33,088 nucleotides of DNA, taken from SG8-30 sp037443885. Its GTDB lineage: Bacteria; Pseudomonadota; Gammaproteobacteria; Steroidobacterales; Steroidobacteraceae. The notes under the pieces were generated by a model. That model was not told the DNA's origin, searched no databases, and saw nothing but the letters and a program-made list of their open reading frames with translations. Position 1 is the first letter of the stretch, and the number at the start of each line of letters is the position of its first letter. The stretch covers positions 1-33,088 of the forward strand of contig JBBINN010000008.1 of assembly GCA_037443885.1 (NCBI GenBank), in the 5' to 3' direction. This document shows positions 25,357 to 33,088 of this stretch, one piece after another. The position numbers and the translations under genes are program-made.

Positions 25357-26772
25357 ATGAAAATCAGGAATCTGGTTCATTCTGTCCTTCTGGCTTCCGC
25401 TGGCTGCCTGACGCTGACCGCCCAAGCCAGCGACCTGGCGGAGGTGTACCAGCGCGCGCTGCAGAACGACCCGCAGATCCGCGAGGCCGAGGCGAACCGG
25501 CTGGCCGCGATGGAGGCGAAGCCGCAGGCCCGCTCGGCACTTCTGCCGCAGATCTCGGCCAATGCCGGCTACCAGGACCGCAGTACCGATGGCTCTTCCG
25601 TCTTCGTGGCGACAGACCCGGTCACCGGCGACCTGATCCCGAAGACACGCAGCAACGAGACTGACACCGAGACCGAAACCTGGGATGTCACTCTGCGCCA
25701 GAGTGTCTTCCGCTGGGAAAACTGGGCAAACCTGCGCCGCGCGGACCGGCAGGTCGCGCAGGCGGAAGTGGATTACCAAGCCGCGCAGCAGCAGCTGATC
25801 CTCAGGACCTCGGAAGCCTATTTCAACGTGCTCGCCGCCAAGGACACGCTGACGGCGGCCGAGGCCGCGCACGAGGCCTTCCGCCGCCAGCTCGAGCAGG
25901 CCGAGAAGCGCTTCGAGGTCGGCCTCATCGCCATCACCGACGTCCAGGAGGCCCGGGCTGCCTACGATTCCGCGACGGCAGCGATGATCCTCGCCAAGCG
26001 CAGCCTGGCAAACCAGCAGGAGGTCCTGCGCGAACTGACCGGCGAGACCTTCGACGTCCTGACCCGCCCGAGCGACAGAGTCCAGCCGGTGCCCCCTGAC
26101 CCGGCGAACGAGGATGAGTGGGTCAAGCTGGCGCTTGACCAGAACCTGGAGCTGATCTCGGCGCGCATCGGCACCGACATCACGCGCGAGGACATCAGCA
26201 TCCAGCGCGGCGGCCACTATCCGAGCGTGGACTTCTTCGTCACCCGCTCCAACCGCGACGTCACCGGCACTCTGACGCTGATCGACCCCATCAGCGGGCG
26301 CAGCACCGGCCCCAACGACAGCGAGTCCGACGACACCGTCTTCGGCCTCCAGCTGACCGTGCCGATCTACACCGGCGGTTCTACGTCCTCACAAGTGCGC
26401 CAGGCCGAGTACCGCCACCGCGCCTCGCGCGAACGTCTCGAACGGGTCGCAAGAGAGACCGAGCGATCCACCCGCGACGCCTACCTGGGCGTGATGTCCG
26501 AGATGGCGCGGGTTCAGTCGCTGCGCCAGGCGGTGGCCTCGACCCGCGTGGCGCTCGAGGCGACCGAGGCCGGCTACGAGGTCGGCACGCGCACGCAGGT
26601 GGACGTGCTCGAAGCCCGCCGCCGGCTGTTCGAGGCCGAGACGAACTACGCCCGCAGCCGCTACGACTACCTGATCAACCTGCTGCGCCTGCAGCGTGCC
26701 GCCGGCACGCTCGAGCCCGACCGCCTCGCGCGGATCAACTCGCAGCTCGACGAGCGCGTCACGCTGCGCTGA
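25357..26772 (+). CDS. tolC: TolC-family outer membrane efflux protein
   Basis: A 471-residue outer-membrane channel component of type I secretion and drug efflux systems. A signal peptide ends near LTAQAS (about residue 24). The mature protein has the two-fold repeat of the family: DLAEVYQRALQNDPQIREAE opening each helical half, LRQSVFRWENWANLRRADRQ, and later VPIYTGGSTSSQVRQAEYR. Length and the AGYEVGTRTQVDVLEARRRL segment are typical. The start at 25357 gives a cleaner signal peptide than the in-frame ATG at 25345. No inner-membrane pump or adaptor gene is adjacent. A strong palindrome lies in the promoter region. Confidence 0.95.
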   Translation: MKIRNLVHSVLLASAGCLTLTAQASDLAEVYQRALQNDPQIREAEANRLAAMEAKPQARSALLPQISANAGYQDRSTDGSSVFVATDPVTGDLIPKTRSNETDTETETWDVTLRQSVFRWENWANLRRADRQVAQAEVDYQAAQQQLILRTSEAYFNVLAAKDTLTAAEAAHEAFRRQLEQAEKRFEVGLIAITDVQEARAAYDSATAAMILAKRSLANQQEVLRELTGETFDVLTRPSDRVQPVPPDPANEDEWVKLALDQNLELISARIGTDITREDISIQRGGHYPSVDFFVTRSNRDVTGTLTLIDPISGRSTGPNDSESDDTVFGLQLTVPIYTGGSTSSQVRQAEYRHRASRERLERVARETERSTRDAYLGVMSEMARVQSLRQAVASTRVALEATEAGYEVGTRTQVDVLEARRRLFEAETNYARSRYDYLINLLRLQRAAGTLEPDRLARINSQLDERVTLR

Positions 26773-26783
26773 GCGCGCAGCGT
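26761..26783. terminator. Hairpin at the tolC/sua5 convergent junction
   Basis: A perfect 9-bp stem, ACGCTGCGC (26761-26769) with GCGCAGCGT (26775-26783) and a 5-base loop. The tolC stop codon lies in the loop and the sua5 stop begins at the right arm. It could end transcripts from both sides, although no T-tract is present. Confidence 0.5.
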
Positions 26784-27751
26784 CAGGTCGACTCGGGCGC
26801 CTCGCGCGCCGCGGCGCGGGCGAGGCGATCCTCCACTGCCTCCCAGGCAGGCCCGGGCGGCACCCGCTCGACCAGGATGCGGGTCGCGCCGCCCGCATCG
26901 AGCTCGCGCAGCGCGGCATAGAGGTCGTGTCCATAGCCGGCCGGATCCGCCGGCATCCTGAACCAGCGCCCCTCGAAGTCCCCGGGCGCCGCGCTGCGCG
27001 CCAGCACCGCGATCCGGTCCTGCGAGCGTACCCCACGCACGCGCGCATCGAGCGCCCCGGCATCGAGCAGCTCGAGCGCGGCAGTGGGCGCGTAGTGGGA
27101 CTTCACCGTGCCCGGCACGCGCGGCGCGTCCGCTGCCGATCCGGCCAGCGGGCCGAGCACCGCCTCGATCCGCTCACGCGGAATGCCGCCGGGGCGCAGC
27201 AGCCGGGGCACGCCATCCACGAGCGATACGATCGTGGACTCGAGGCCTACCTCGCAGTCGCCGCCCTCCAGAATGCACTCGACCTGGTCCCCGAATTCGG
27301 CCCGCACGTGCTCCGCGCGCGTGGGGCTCACCTTGCCGTAACGGTTGGCCGACGGTGCCGCGACAGCGCCGCCGAAGGCCGACAGCAGGGCGAGCGCGAC
27401 GGGGTGCGAGGGCACGCGCAGGGCCACGGTGTCCTGCCCGCCGGTGACCGTGTCGGGCACGCCAGCGGCGCGCGGCAGCACCAGCGTCAGCGGGCCGGGC
27501 CAGAACTCGGCGGCAAGCCGCTGCGCGTGCCGCGGGAAATCGCGCGCCCAGCGCGGCACTTCGGCCGCCGAGGCGATGTGCACGATCACGGGATGGCTGG
27601 CGGGGCGGCCCTTGGCCGCGTAGATCCGCGCAACGGCCGCGGGGTTCGAGGCGTCCGCACCGAGCCCATAGACGGTCTCGGTGGGAAAGGCGACGAGTCC
27701 GCCACTGCGCAGGACGCGCACGGCTGCGGCGATGTCTGCAGGACCCCTCAT
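26783..27751 (-). CDS. sua5: L-threonylcarbamoyladenylate synthase, Sua5 type
   Basis: A 322-residue two-domain Sua5. It makes threonylcarbamoyl-AMP from Thr, bicarbonate and ATP, the first step of t6A37 formation in tRNA. The YrdC domain (about 1-190) shows GGLVAFPTETVYGLGADA, AAKGRPASHPVIVH and VALRVPSHP. The linker PGTVKSHYAP and the C-terminal Sua5 domain (to 322, ending in a helix with WEAVEDRLARAAARE) distinguish it from single-domain TsaC. The ATG at 27751 starts the family sequence. trmO, acting later on the same nucleotide, lies 11 kb away. It is 26 bases downstream of the C39-type peptidase gene. Confidence 0.93.
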   Translation of the reverse strand: MRGPADIAAAVRVLRSGGLVAFPTETVYGLGADASNPAAVARIYAAKGRPASHPVIVHIASAAEVPRWARDFPRHAQRLAAEFWPGPLTLVLPRAAGVPDTVTGGQDTVALRVPSHPVALALLSAFGGAVAAPSANRYGKVSPTRAEHVRAEFGDQVECILEGGDCEVGLESTIVSLVDGVPRLLRPGGIPRERIEAVLGPLAGSAADAPRVPGTVKSHYAPTAALELLDAGALDARVRGVRSQDRIAVLARSAAPGDFEGRWFRMPADPAGYGHDLYAALRELDAGGATRILVERVPPGPAWEAVEDRLARAAAREAPEST

Positions 27752-27777
27752 GAGTGAATGATACCGGCGTGTCCCCT

Positions 27778-28770
27778 TCAGGGCCCCGGCCCGCGTCCTG
27801 CGGAGGGCGCAGCGCAGCGCAGCGGATCCTGCGACAGACCCGCGGCGGCCGCAGCCGCGCGCTCGGCCAGCGCCAGGAGGGCAACTGCAAGCGTCCCGCC
27901 TAGAGTCTGCCCCGCCGCGGCCCGCGCCTCGCCCAGCGCCGCATGCGGGCAGCCGGCCTCGAGCAGCGCCTGCGCGAGGTTGTGCCGCACGGTGGCGTTC
28001 GCGGGCGCCAGCCCGGCGGCAATGCGGAAGGACTCGACCGCCGCAGGCAGGTCTCCCGTCGCGTAGGACGCATTTCCGCGGCCGAGCCACAGCAGCGGTT
28101 CCGATGGCCAGCGCTCGAGCGCCGCCTCGTAGGCCAGCCGCGCGGCGTCGGGCTGCCCGGCGCCCTCCAGGGCGGCCACCGCCGCGATCCAGGACCGCGG
28201 TTGCGCGGTTGCCGGCAGTTCCCCGGGTCCGGGCACGACCACGGCCCAGTGCTCTGCGCGCGCGGAGGTCGCCATGAACCGCGACCAGGGCATCACCAGC
28301 CGCTCCGTGGTTCCCGAGCGCAGGATCGCCTGCTCCGCCGTCGCGTCGTAGCCCACGAGGACCGCGTAGTGCCAGCCGGGCAATTGGCGCGTGCCGAGGT
28401 TCTGCAGCACCAGGACGGGGTGACCGGCGGCGATTTCCGCGAGGAAGGCGGAGGGGTCGGGCGCAAGCGTGTAAGGCACCCGGCCATGCCGCCGCGCAGC
28501 GCCGAGCAGCTCCGGCTGCAGGCTCCCCTGCCGCAGGGGTATGTAGACCTGCGGGGCGATCTCTTCCGGCCCGACGGCGACGCCGGCGGCGGCGAGCACC
28601 GTCGCAAGGGCGGCGGGTCCGCACTGGTGCTCGTCCTGGGCGAAGAACGGCGTCGCCGACAGCTCGATCGACTGCGCAGCATCCGCAGGCAGCAGTTCTC
28701 TGAGCGGCGGCTGCGCCGCGCAGGCGGAGAGTGATGCGAGCAGGACGGCGGCCAGCGCCGCCCGCGTCAC
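27778..28770 (-). CDS. C39-like cysteine peptidase lipoprotein with TPR region (PA2778 type)
   Basis: A 330-residue protein. The signal ends in LSAC, lipid Cys at residue 17. A C39-type peptidase domain (about 35-175) has the nucleophile in EHQCGPAALATVL (C50) and the His in GWHYAVLVGYD (H134). A C-terminal helical part (about 190-290) with LLWLGRGNASYATGDLPAAV and NATVRHNLAQALLEAG is TPR-like. It resembles the Pseudomonas PA2778 family. No double-glycine substrate or ABC exporter is nearby, so this is not a bacteriocin exporter; it acts in the periplasm on an unknown target. The GTG start overlaps the stop of the small membrane protein gene by four bases. Confidence 0.85.
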   Translation of the reverse strand: MTRAALAAVLLASLSACAAQPPLRELLPADAAQSIELSATPFFAQDEHQCGPAALATVLAAAGVAVGPEEIAPQVYIPLRQGSLQPELLGAARRHGRVPYTLAPDPSAFLAEIAAGHPVLVLQNLGTRQLPGWHYAVLVGYDATAEQAILRSGTTERLVMPWSRFMATSARAEHWAVVVPGPGELPATAQPRSWIAAVAALEGAGQPDAARLAYEAALERWPSEPLLWLGRGNASYATGDLPAAVESFRIAAGLAPANATVRHNLAQALLEAGCPHAALGEARAAAGQTLGGTLAVALLALAERAAAAAAGLSQDPLRCAAPSAGRGPGP

Positions 28771-29153
28771 GGCACCTTCTTGAAGATGTCGATCGCGCCG
28801 GTGAACTCGAGCACCAGCAGCACGATCAGGACGATGCCGAGCACCTCGAGCACGCCGGCGCCGGCCGGCAACTCCTCGAGCCTGCCGGACAGCAGGGTGA
28901 GCTCCTCGGCGGTGAGCGCGGCGAGCCGGGCGTCGACGTCGGCAGGGTCTACGCCGAGAACCAGCAGCCGCTCGCGGACATTGCTACGCGCGAGGGCAGC
29001 GCGGGCGGAAGCGAGGTTGTCCGCATGCTGCTCGAGGGCGAGCGCATCCAGGGTGCCGATCATCGAGGCCTGGGCGGGCTGCGGTATCGCCGCAGTGACG
29101 AGGCTGACACACAGCACGAAGGCGCAGCCGCTGCGCAGGAACGTCTTGAGCAT
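28767..29153 (-). CDS. Small membrane protein of the PA2779 family
   Basis: A 128-residue protein: N-terminal signal or membrane segment (to about QPAQAS, residue 29), a helical middle (about 35-90; SARAALARSNVRERLLVLGV, DARLAALTAEELTLLSGRLE) and a C-terminal span (VLEVLGIVLIVLLVLEFTG) followed by DIFKKV. This resembles the PA2779 family, which accompanies PA2778-type peptidases; it overlaps such a gene here by four bases (GTGA). It may be the substrate or anchor of that peptidase. The ATG at 29153 is preferred to the GTG at 29159, as GAGG (29161-29164) lies 7 bases away. Confidence 0.82.
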   Translation of the reverse strand: MLKTFLRSGCAFVLCVSLVTAAIPQPAQASMIGTLDALALEQHADNLASARAALARSNVRERLLVLGVDPADVDARLAALTAEELTLLSGRLEELPAGAGVLEVLGIVLIVLLVLEFTGAIDIFKKVP

Positions 29154-29256
29154 GTCCACTCCTCGATCGCCGAGTTTCAGTCCGGCCAGTCTAGCGATTT
29201 TCGCGCCTGCGGGAATGTCGCCGGATGGCGACGCCCCAGGACCTGCGAATCCCGTC

Positions 29257-32058
29257 TCAGTCGAGCTCGTGGCGGCGCCAGCCGCTGCCCTCGCGCCTGA
29301 GCTCGTACGCGGGCCAGTAGTGCCGGTCGAGCTTCAGCGTGATGACGTCCACCGAGTCGTTCCAGTTGACGGTGCGGAGCCTGACGGACGAACGGTCAGG
29401 CCGGCCGGACACCGCCGCGATGAACGCGTCGAGATCCGGCGTCGCCACGCCGTCGACTTCGACGATCCGCCGCCCGGCCCAGAGCTGGTGCCGGCTCGCC
29501 GGCGATCCATACATGAAGAAGGCGACGAACACACCGTCCGGCGGAATCCCGCGCTGCGCCGCCATTGCGCGGTGCGGCTCGTGCAGCGTCGCCCCCGCCC
29601 AGACCAGAACGCGGTCGACATCACGGCCCGGCAGAGGCACCGTCGGTACCGAGACCGTGCGCTCGGCGCCGTCGCGCCACACGGTCACCTGCATCTCGCC
29701 CGCATGGGAGGCGCGTTCCACCTCACGCGCGGTGGTGACGATCCGTCCGTCCACCGCGAGCAGCAGGTCGCCCGGGCGCAGCAACGTGGCCGAGGGCGAT
29801 CCTGCGACCAGCCGCGTGACCGAGAGCACGGCGCGCTGCGCACCGCCGTGCTCCTCGAGGCGGCGGACCCAGGACGGGTCGAGCCCGAGCCGGCGTGCCT
29901 CCGCCAGCGTTCGCTGGGCGAATTCCGCCTCCAGCGAGTAGAGCGGCGTGCCGTCGCGCGCGTGGCCGAGCATCTCGAGCACCAGTTCGCCGGGCACGCC
30001 CTGGTTCTCCTGCTGCACCTGCCGGCCATTCTCGAAGGCGAAGCTCGACCACAGCGCGAGCGCGGCGCCACGGCCGTCCACGATGAGGCCGTCGAACTCC
30101 GACGGGCCGCTGACGAGGCGGATGGTGCTGAGGTTCGAGTCGCGGAACTGGAGCGTGCGCGAAAGCGGGAAGCTCACGGGGTCCACCGAGGCCACCCTCG
30201 CGCGCTGCGACAGCATCCGGTGGTCGCGGTTGAGCCCGACCACGGTGACCTCCTCGCCCGGTGCCACCTCGCGCGTGACGAAGCGCGCGGCCCGCACCGG
30301 CGTGTCGCCGATGGCCGCGGGATCGTAGGCCACGACCGCGAGGTTGTGCAGGGGATGGATGTACTCCACGCGTCCCGCGACCTCGAGCGTACCGGCAAAG
30401 GTGAGCCGGACGTCGCCGAGCGACACCGGCACGGTGTTGCGATCCACGGCAACGAGCCCGCGGTCTGCGTCGATCACGACACCCGTCCCGTAGTAGTTCC
30501 GCTCCGTCACGCCGGCCACGGAGTAGGGCATCGTGAAGTTGACCAGGACGAGGGAGGGCGCGACGGCGTCGAGCACGCGGTCTCCCGTGCGCGAGAAACG
30601 CGTGCTGCCCGGGGGTTCCTCGATGGCCGGCGGTGGCGCGGCGAGCGCCTCGCAGGGCCACAGGCCGAGCGCGTCGTCGCGCCGGCAGCTGCGCGCCGGG
30701 AACCACCGCCGGTCCACGCGCACGGGCCGCAGCTGCGGCGAGCGCGTGTCCTCGAGCGTGAAGTAGCGGACCGGGACCAGCTGGCCGTCTGCGAGCCCGG
30801 CCAGCACGGTTCGCAGGTCCGCCAGGCTCGCCACCGGCGTTCCGGCCAGTTCGGTGATCACGGCGCCGCGCGGGATGCCCGCCGGGCCGAAAACGTAGCC
30901 GGGGTTTGCGACGAAGACGCCGCTCACCGGCACGTTCATGTGCCGGGCCATCTGCCAGGAGAGCCCATGCAGGACGCTGTCACCGATCTCGAGGTACTCG
31001 GCCGGCGCGAAGGCGTGCAGGTCCTGGATCTCGAGGCGCTCGGTCAGGCGCCGGCCGCCGCGCTCGACCTCGACCGCGAGGGTCTCGCCGACGCGGCCGT
31101 CCAGCACTTCCGCGAGGCGGTCGAAGTCCGCGACGAGCTTGCCGTCGAGGCCGACCAGGATGTCGCCCGCGGCGAGGCGGCCGTCGGCCGGGGATCCGGG
31201 CTGGACTTCCTTGATGACCAGCATGCCGGTGCGCCGGGCGTTGGCGCGTCGCGCCTCGGCCTCGGTGTCGGCGCCGAGGCCCAGTCGTCGCAACTCGTCG
31301 AAGGGCGTGTAGCGGAAAACGATCTGCAGCGTGCCGCGCGGCACGGGCTGGCCGGCGCGGATGTACTCCAGCGCCCGCACCACACGGGTGAGCGGCAGGT
31401 AGAAGCTCGAGGCGGCGCCACTCGACCCGCCCGCATTCAGCGCGATCACGCGGCCGCGGATGTCTATGACCGGCGAGCCCGAGGAGCCGCCCGAGGTGCC
31501 GGAGGCCGCCTGGAAGTAGAACGTGTTGAAGTCGTTGTACTTGCCGACGCCGTAGTTGGGCGCCTCGCGGTCGAGCCGCGCCAGCGTCCCGGCGAGGATG
31601 GACAGCTGCTCGCCCGCGTCGTTGCCGACCACGCGGATCTCCGTGCCCACCTGCGCGCCCGCAGGGTACAGCGGCAGCTCCGCCGGCTCGATGAAGCGCA
31701 GCTTCGACGGGTCGTAGCGGTAGATGCCGAAGTCGTGGACCGGGTCGCGGTAGACCGCCTTGAGCTCGACCTCCTCGCGGTTCAGGAAGACCGCCTGCGC
31801 CGTCACCGGCCCTGCCGTCACGACGTGCCGGTTGGTGAGTATCAGGCCGCGCTTCGCGTCGACGACGAACCCGGTCGCCTGCGAGGACGTGTTCCACTCC
31901 GTGTCGAAGGCCCGGGTGGCGTCCACCTGAATCGCGACCACGCCGGTCGAGATGCGCTCGAGTGTCGCGGGCCAGCCGCTGCGGTCCGCCTCTTCCGCTG
32001 CGGCCGGCGCGGCGAGCGCCACGGCCAGCAGCACCACTGCCGCGATGCGTCCGGGCAT
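29257..32058 (-). CDS. Double-HtrA serine protease with PDZ domains, Nma111/DEG7-like
   Basis: A 933-residue exported protein (signal peptide to about AAAEE). The first trypsin-like domain (about 30-235) is complete: H78 in LTNRHVV, D109 in RDPVHDFG, S193 in GSSGSPV. PDZ-like domains follow at about 277-345 and 360-430. A second protease-like domain (about 490-690) is degenerate: His is Asn541 (VDRNTV), Asp is Asn572 (HPLHNLAV) and no GxSG is seen. Two more PDZ-like domains lie at about 740-805 and 835-910. This order, and stretches such as FDTEWNTSSQATGFVVDA and RVVGNDAGEQLSILAGTLAR, match fungal Nma111 and plant DEG7 rather than DegP. It begins one base after the kinase stop. Probably a periplasmic quality-control protease. 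Confidence 0.92.
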   Translation of the reverse strand: MPGRIAAVVLLAVALAAPAAAEEADRSGWPATLERISTGVVAIQVDATRAFDTEWNTSSQATGFVVDAKRGLILTNRHVVTAGPVTAQAVFLNREEVELKAVYRDPVHDFGIYRYDPSKLRFIEPAELPLYPAGAQVGTEIRVVGNDAGEQLSILAGTLARLDREAPNYGVGKYNDFNTFYFQAASGTSGGSSGSPVIDIRGRVIALNAGGSSGAASSFYLPLTRVVRALEYIRAGQPVPRGTLQIVFRYTPFDELRRLGLGADTEAEARRANARRTGMLVIKEVQPGSPADGRLAAGDILVGLDGKLVADFDRLAEVLDGRVGETLAVEVERGGRRLTERLEIQDLHAFAPAEYLEIGDSVLHGLSWQMARHMNVPVSGVFVANPGYVFGPAGIPRGAVITELAGTPVASLADLRTVLAGLADGQLVPVRYFTLEDTRSPQLRPVRVDRRWFPARSCRRDDALGLWPCEALAAPPPAIEEPPGSTRFSRTGDRVLDAVAPSLVLVNFTMPYSVAGVTERNYYGTGVVIDADRGLVAVDRNTVPVSLGDVRLTFAGTLEVAGRVEYIHPLHNLAVVAYDPAAIGDTPVRAARFVTREVAPGEEVTVVGLNRDHRMLSQRARVASVDPVSFPLSRTLQFRDSNLSTIRLVSGPSEFDGLIVDGRGAALALWSSFAFENGRQVQQENQGVPGELVLEMLGHARDGTPLYSLEAEFAQRTLAEARRLGLDPSWVRRLEEHGGAQRAVLSVTRLVAGSPSATLLRPGDLLLAVDGRIVTTAREVERASHAGEMQVTVWRDGAERTVSVPTVPLPGRDVDRVLVWAGATLHEPHRAMAAQRGIPPDGVFVAFFMYGSPASRHQLWAGRRIVEVDGVATPDLDAFIAAVSGRPDRSSVRLRTVNWNDSVDVITLKLDRHYWPAYELRREGSGWRRHELD

Positions 32059-32059
32059 G

Positions 32060-32998
32060 TCAGTCCATCCTGTAGCCGAAGGCCTCGCGGAAGCGCTCGC
32101 GGAATTCGTCCGGCGTCAAGCGGTGATGCTGCGTGCCGACCTGCGCGATCTTGATCGAGCCGAGCAGCGAGGCGATGCGCCCGGTCGTCTCCCAGTCCAT
32201 GTCGTTCAGCAGCCCGAACAGCAGGCCGGCGCGGTAGGCATCGCCGCAGCCCGTCGGATCGACGACCTGCGCGGGCCGCACGGGCGGGATGTCCACCTGG
32301 CGCCCGTCGGGCAGGTGCACGACCGAGCCCTCCGCGCCGCGGGTCACGATGAATGCCGAGACGCGCGCGGCGATCTGCGTGGCGCCGAGCCCGGTCCGCT
32401 CCTGCAGCAGCTGGGCCTCGTAGTCGTTGACCGTGATCCAGGTCGCCTGGTCGATGAAGGCGTCGAAGTCCTGCTGGCCGAAGAGCGGCATCGCCTGGCC
32501 GGGATCGAAGATGAACGGGATGCCGGCGTCGGCGAACTGCTGGGCGTGGGTGACCATGCCCTCGCGGCCGTCCGGCGCCAGGATGCCGATCCGGATGCCG
32601 GAGTCCACGGGCACCGGGATCGTCTGGGAGCGGTTCATGGCGCCGGGATGGAAGGCGGTGATCTGGTTGTCGTCGAGGTCGGTCGTGATGTAGGCCTGTG
32701 CCGTGTACTCGTCCTCGAAGCGCTGCACGAAACGCTCCGACAGGCCGTTCCGCGCGAGCCAGTCCGAGTACGGCCCGAAGTCGTGGCCGACCGCACCGCA
32801 GGCGTAGCCCTCGCCGCCCAGCAGCTTGAGGTTGTAGGCGATGTTGCCCGCGCAGCCGCCGAAATAGCGGGTGAGCTTGGGCGCCAGGAAGGACACGTTC
32901 AGCATGTGGATGCGGTCGGGCAGGATGTGGTCCTTGAACCTTCCCGGGAACACCATCACGGTGTCGTAGGCCAGCGAACCGCAGATCAGTGCAGACAT
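32060..32998 (-). CDS. PfkB-family sugar/nucleoside kinase, probably adenosine kinase
   Basis: A 312-residue ribokinase-fold kinase. It shows FGGCAGNIAYNLKLLGG (46-62), HPGAMNRS, VNDYEAQLL, TRGAEGSVV and the C-terminal DPTGCGDAYRAG (247-258) with catalytic base D253. Related bacterial proteins act as adenosine kinases (adenosine to AMP), but substrate cannot be fixed from sequence alone. A GAGGA site lies 6 bases before the ATG. It follows dgkA by 12 bases and precedes the large protease by one base, so the three form one operon. Confidence 0.9.
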   Translation of the reverse strand: MSALICGSLAYDTVMVFPGRFKDHILPDRIHMLNVSFLAPKLTRYFGGCAGNIAYNLKLLGGEGYACGAVGHDFGPYSDWLARNGLSERFVQRFEDEYTAQAYITTDLDDNQITAFHPGAMNRSQTIPVPVDSGIRIGILAPDGREGMVTHAQQFADAGIPFIFDPGQAMPLFGQQDFDAFIDQATWITVNDYEAQLLQERTGLGATQIAARVSAFIVTRGAEGSVVHLPDGRQVDIPPVRPAQVVDPTGCGDAYRAGLLFGLLNDMDWETTGRIASLLGSIKIAQVGTQHHRLTPDEFRERFREAFGYRMD

Positions 32999-33010
32999 TC
33001 ACGATCCTCG

Positions 33011-33088
33011 TCAGGAAAGCACGAGCAGCCAGTTGAGACCGAGCAGCACGAAGCCGCCGAACACAGCGGCCGAACCGAGGTCCTTGGC
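33011..33088 (-). CDS. dgkA: Diacylglycerol kinase, C-terminal fragment
   Basis: The last 25 codons of a minus-strand gene cut by the window edge. The translation AKDLGSAAVFGGF followed by a hydrophobic end (LNWLLVLS) matches the third membrane helix of prokaryotic DgkA, whose AKDxGSAAV motif contains catalytic and metal-binding residues. DgkA recycles diacylglycerol to phosphatidate in the inner membrane. The stop lies 12 bases before the PfkB-type kinase start. Confidence 0.85.
   Translation of the reverse strand, partial: AKDLGSAAVFGGFVLLGLNWLLVLS

Noticed and set aside
28780..32154. Plus-strand open frame of 1124 codons
   Set aside because: Antisense to the PA2779-type gene and the Nma111-like protease; low-complexity Arg/Ala/His composition and no family likeness. 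A product of high GC.

Overview
The window (33 kb, GC-rich, tightly packed) looks like a chromosomal segment of a gammaproteobacterium or close relative. Pointers are the cluster of a PIMT-like methyltransferase, a rhodanese and TolC, an HflK-HflC pair, a GT9 LPS glycosyltransferase, and a pair resembling the Pseudomonas PA2778 and PA2779 families. I see no tRNA, rRNA, CRISPR array, transposase or phage gene. Most of the sequence is ordinary housekeeping DNA carrying several unusual genes. No stretch longer than 300 bases lacks a gene.

Layout. 1-2935: the end of a pyrophosphate-dependent phosphofructokinase followed by a membrane pyrophosphatase of the K+-independent H+ type, closed by a strong terminator. 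3116-6956: an ECF-like sigma factor translationally coupled to a Ser/Thr kinase with TPR repeats, then a small secreted protein. 7057-9960: a degenerate TraB/GumN protein, a GT9 glycosyltransferase and a 4-TM protein. 10086-11668: a thiolase-like protein without the usual cysteine, overlapping a DUF35 zinc-ribbon/OB partner. 11686-14389 (minus): orphan ParA, then an M23 peptidase, a membrane coiled-coil protein and a bactofilin, which form a cell-shape or envelope module.

14495-16130: tRNA methyltransferase TrmO and a PIMT with a lipoprotein signal. 16155-19763 (minus): an alpha/beta hydrolase with a damaged triad, GlgC, and a ChaN-PDZ fusion starting 3 bases after glgC. 19863-24072: HflK-HflC, converging on a PAS-PAS-GGDEF-EAL protein. 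24283-26772: a divergent PIMT, rhodanese and TolC, with a long palindrome in the tolC promoter region. 26783-29153 (minus): Sua5, and a C39-type peptidase/TPR lipoprotein coupled to a small membrane protein. 29257-33088 (minus): the end of dgkA, a PfkB-family kinase, and a 933-residue double-HtrA protease resembling fungal Nma111 and plant DEG7.

How the parts may work together: PPi-PFK and H+-PPase share the PPi pool; sigma factor and kinase probably form one signalling unit; M23 peptidase, coiled-coil protein and bactofilin probably act together on peptidoglycan; thiolase-like protein and DUF35 protein probably form one complex. Five of the six convergent gene junctions carry a hairpin without a T-tract. 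The features I would check first are the Nma111/DEG7-like protease, the lipoprotein PIMT, the bactofilin operon with its neighbouring ParA, and the sigma-kinase pair.
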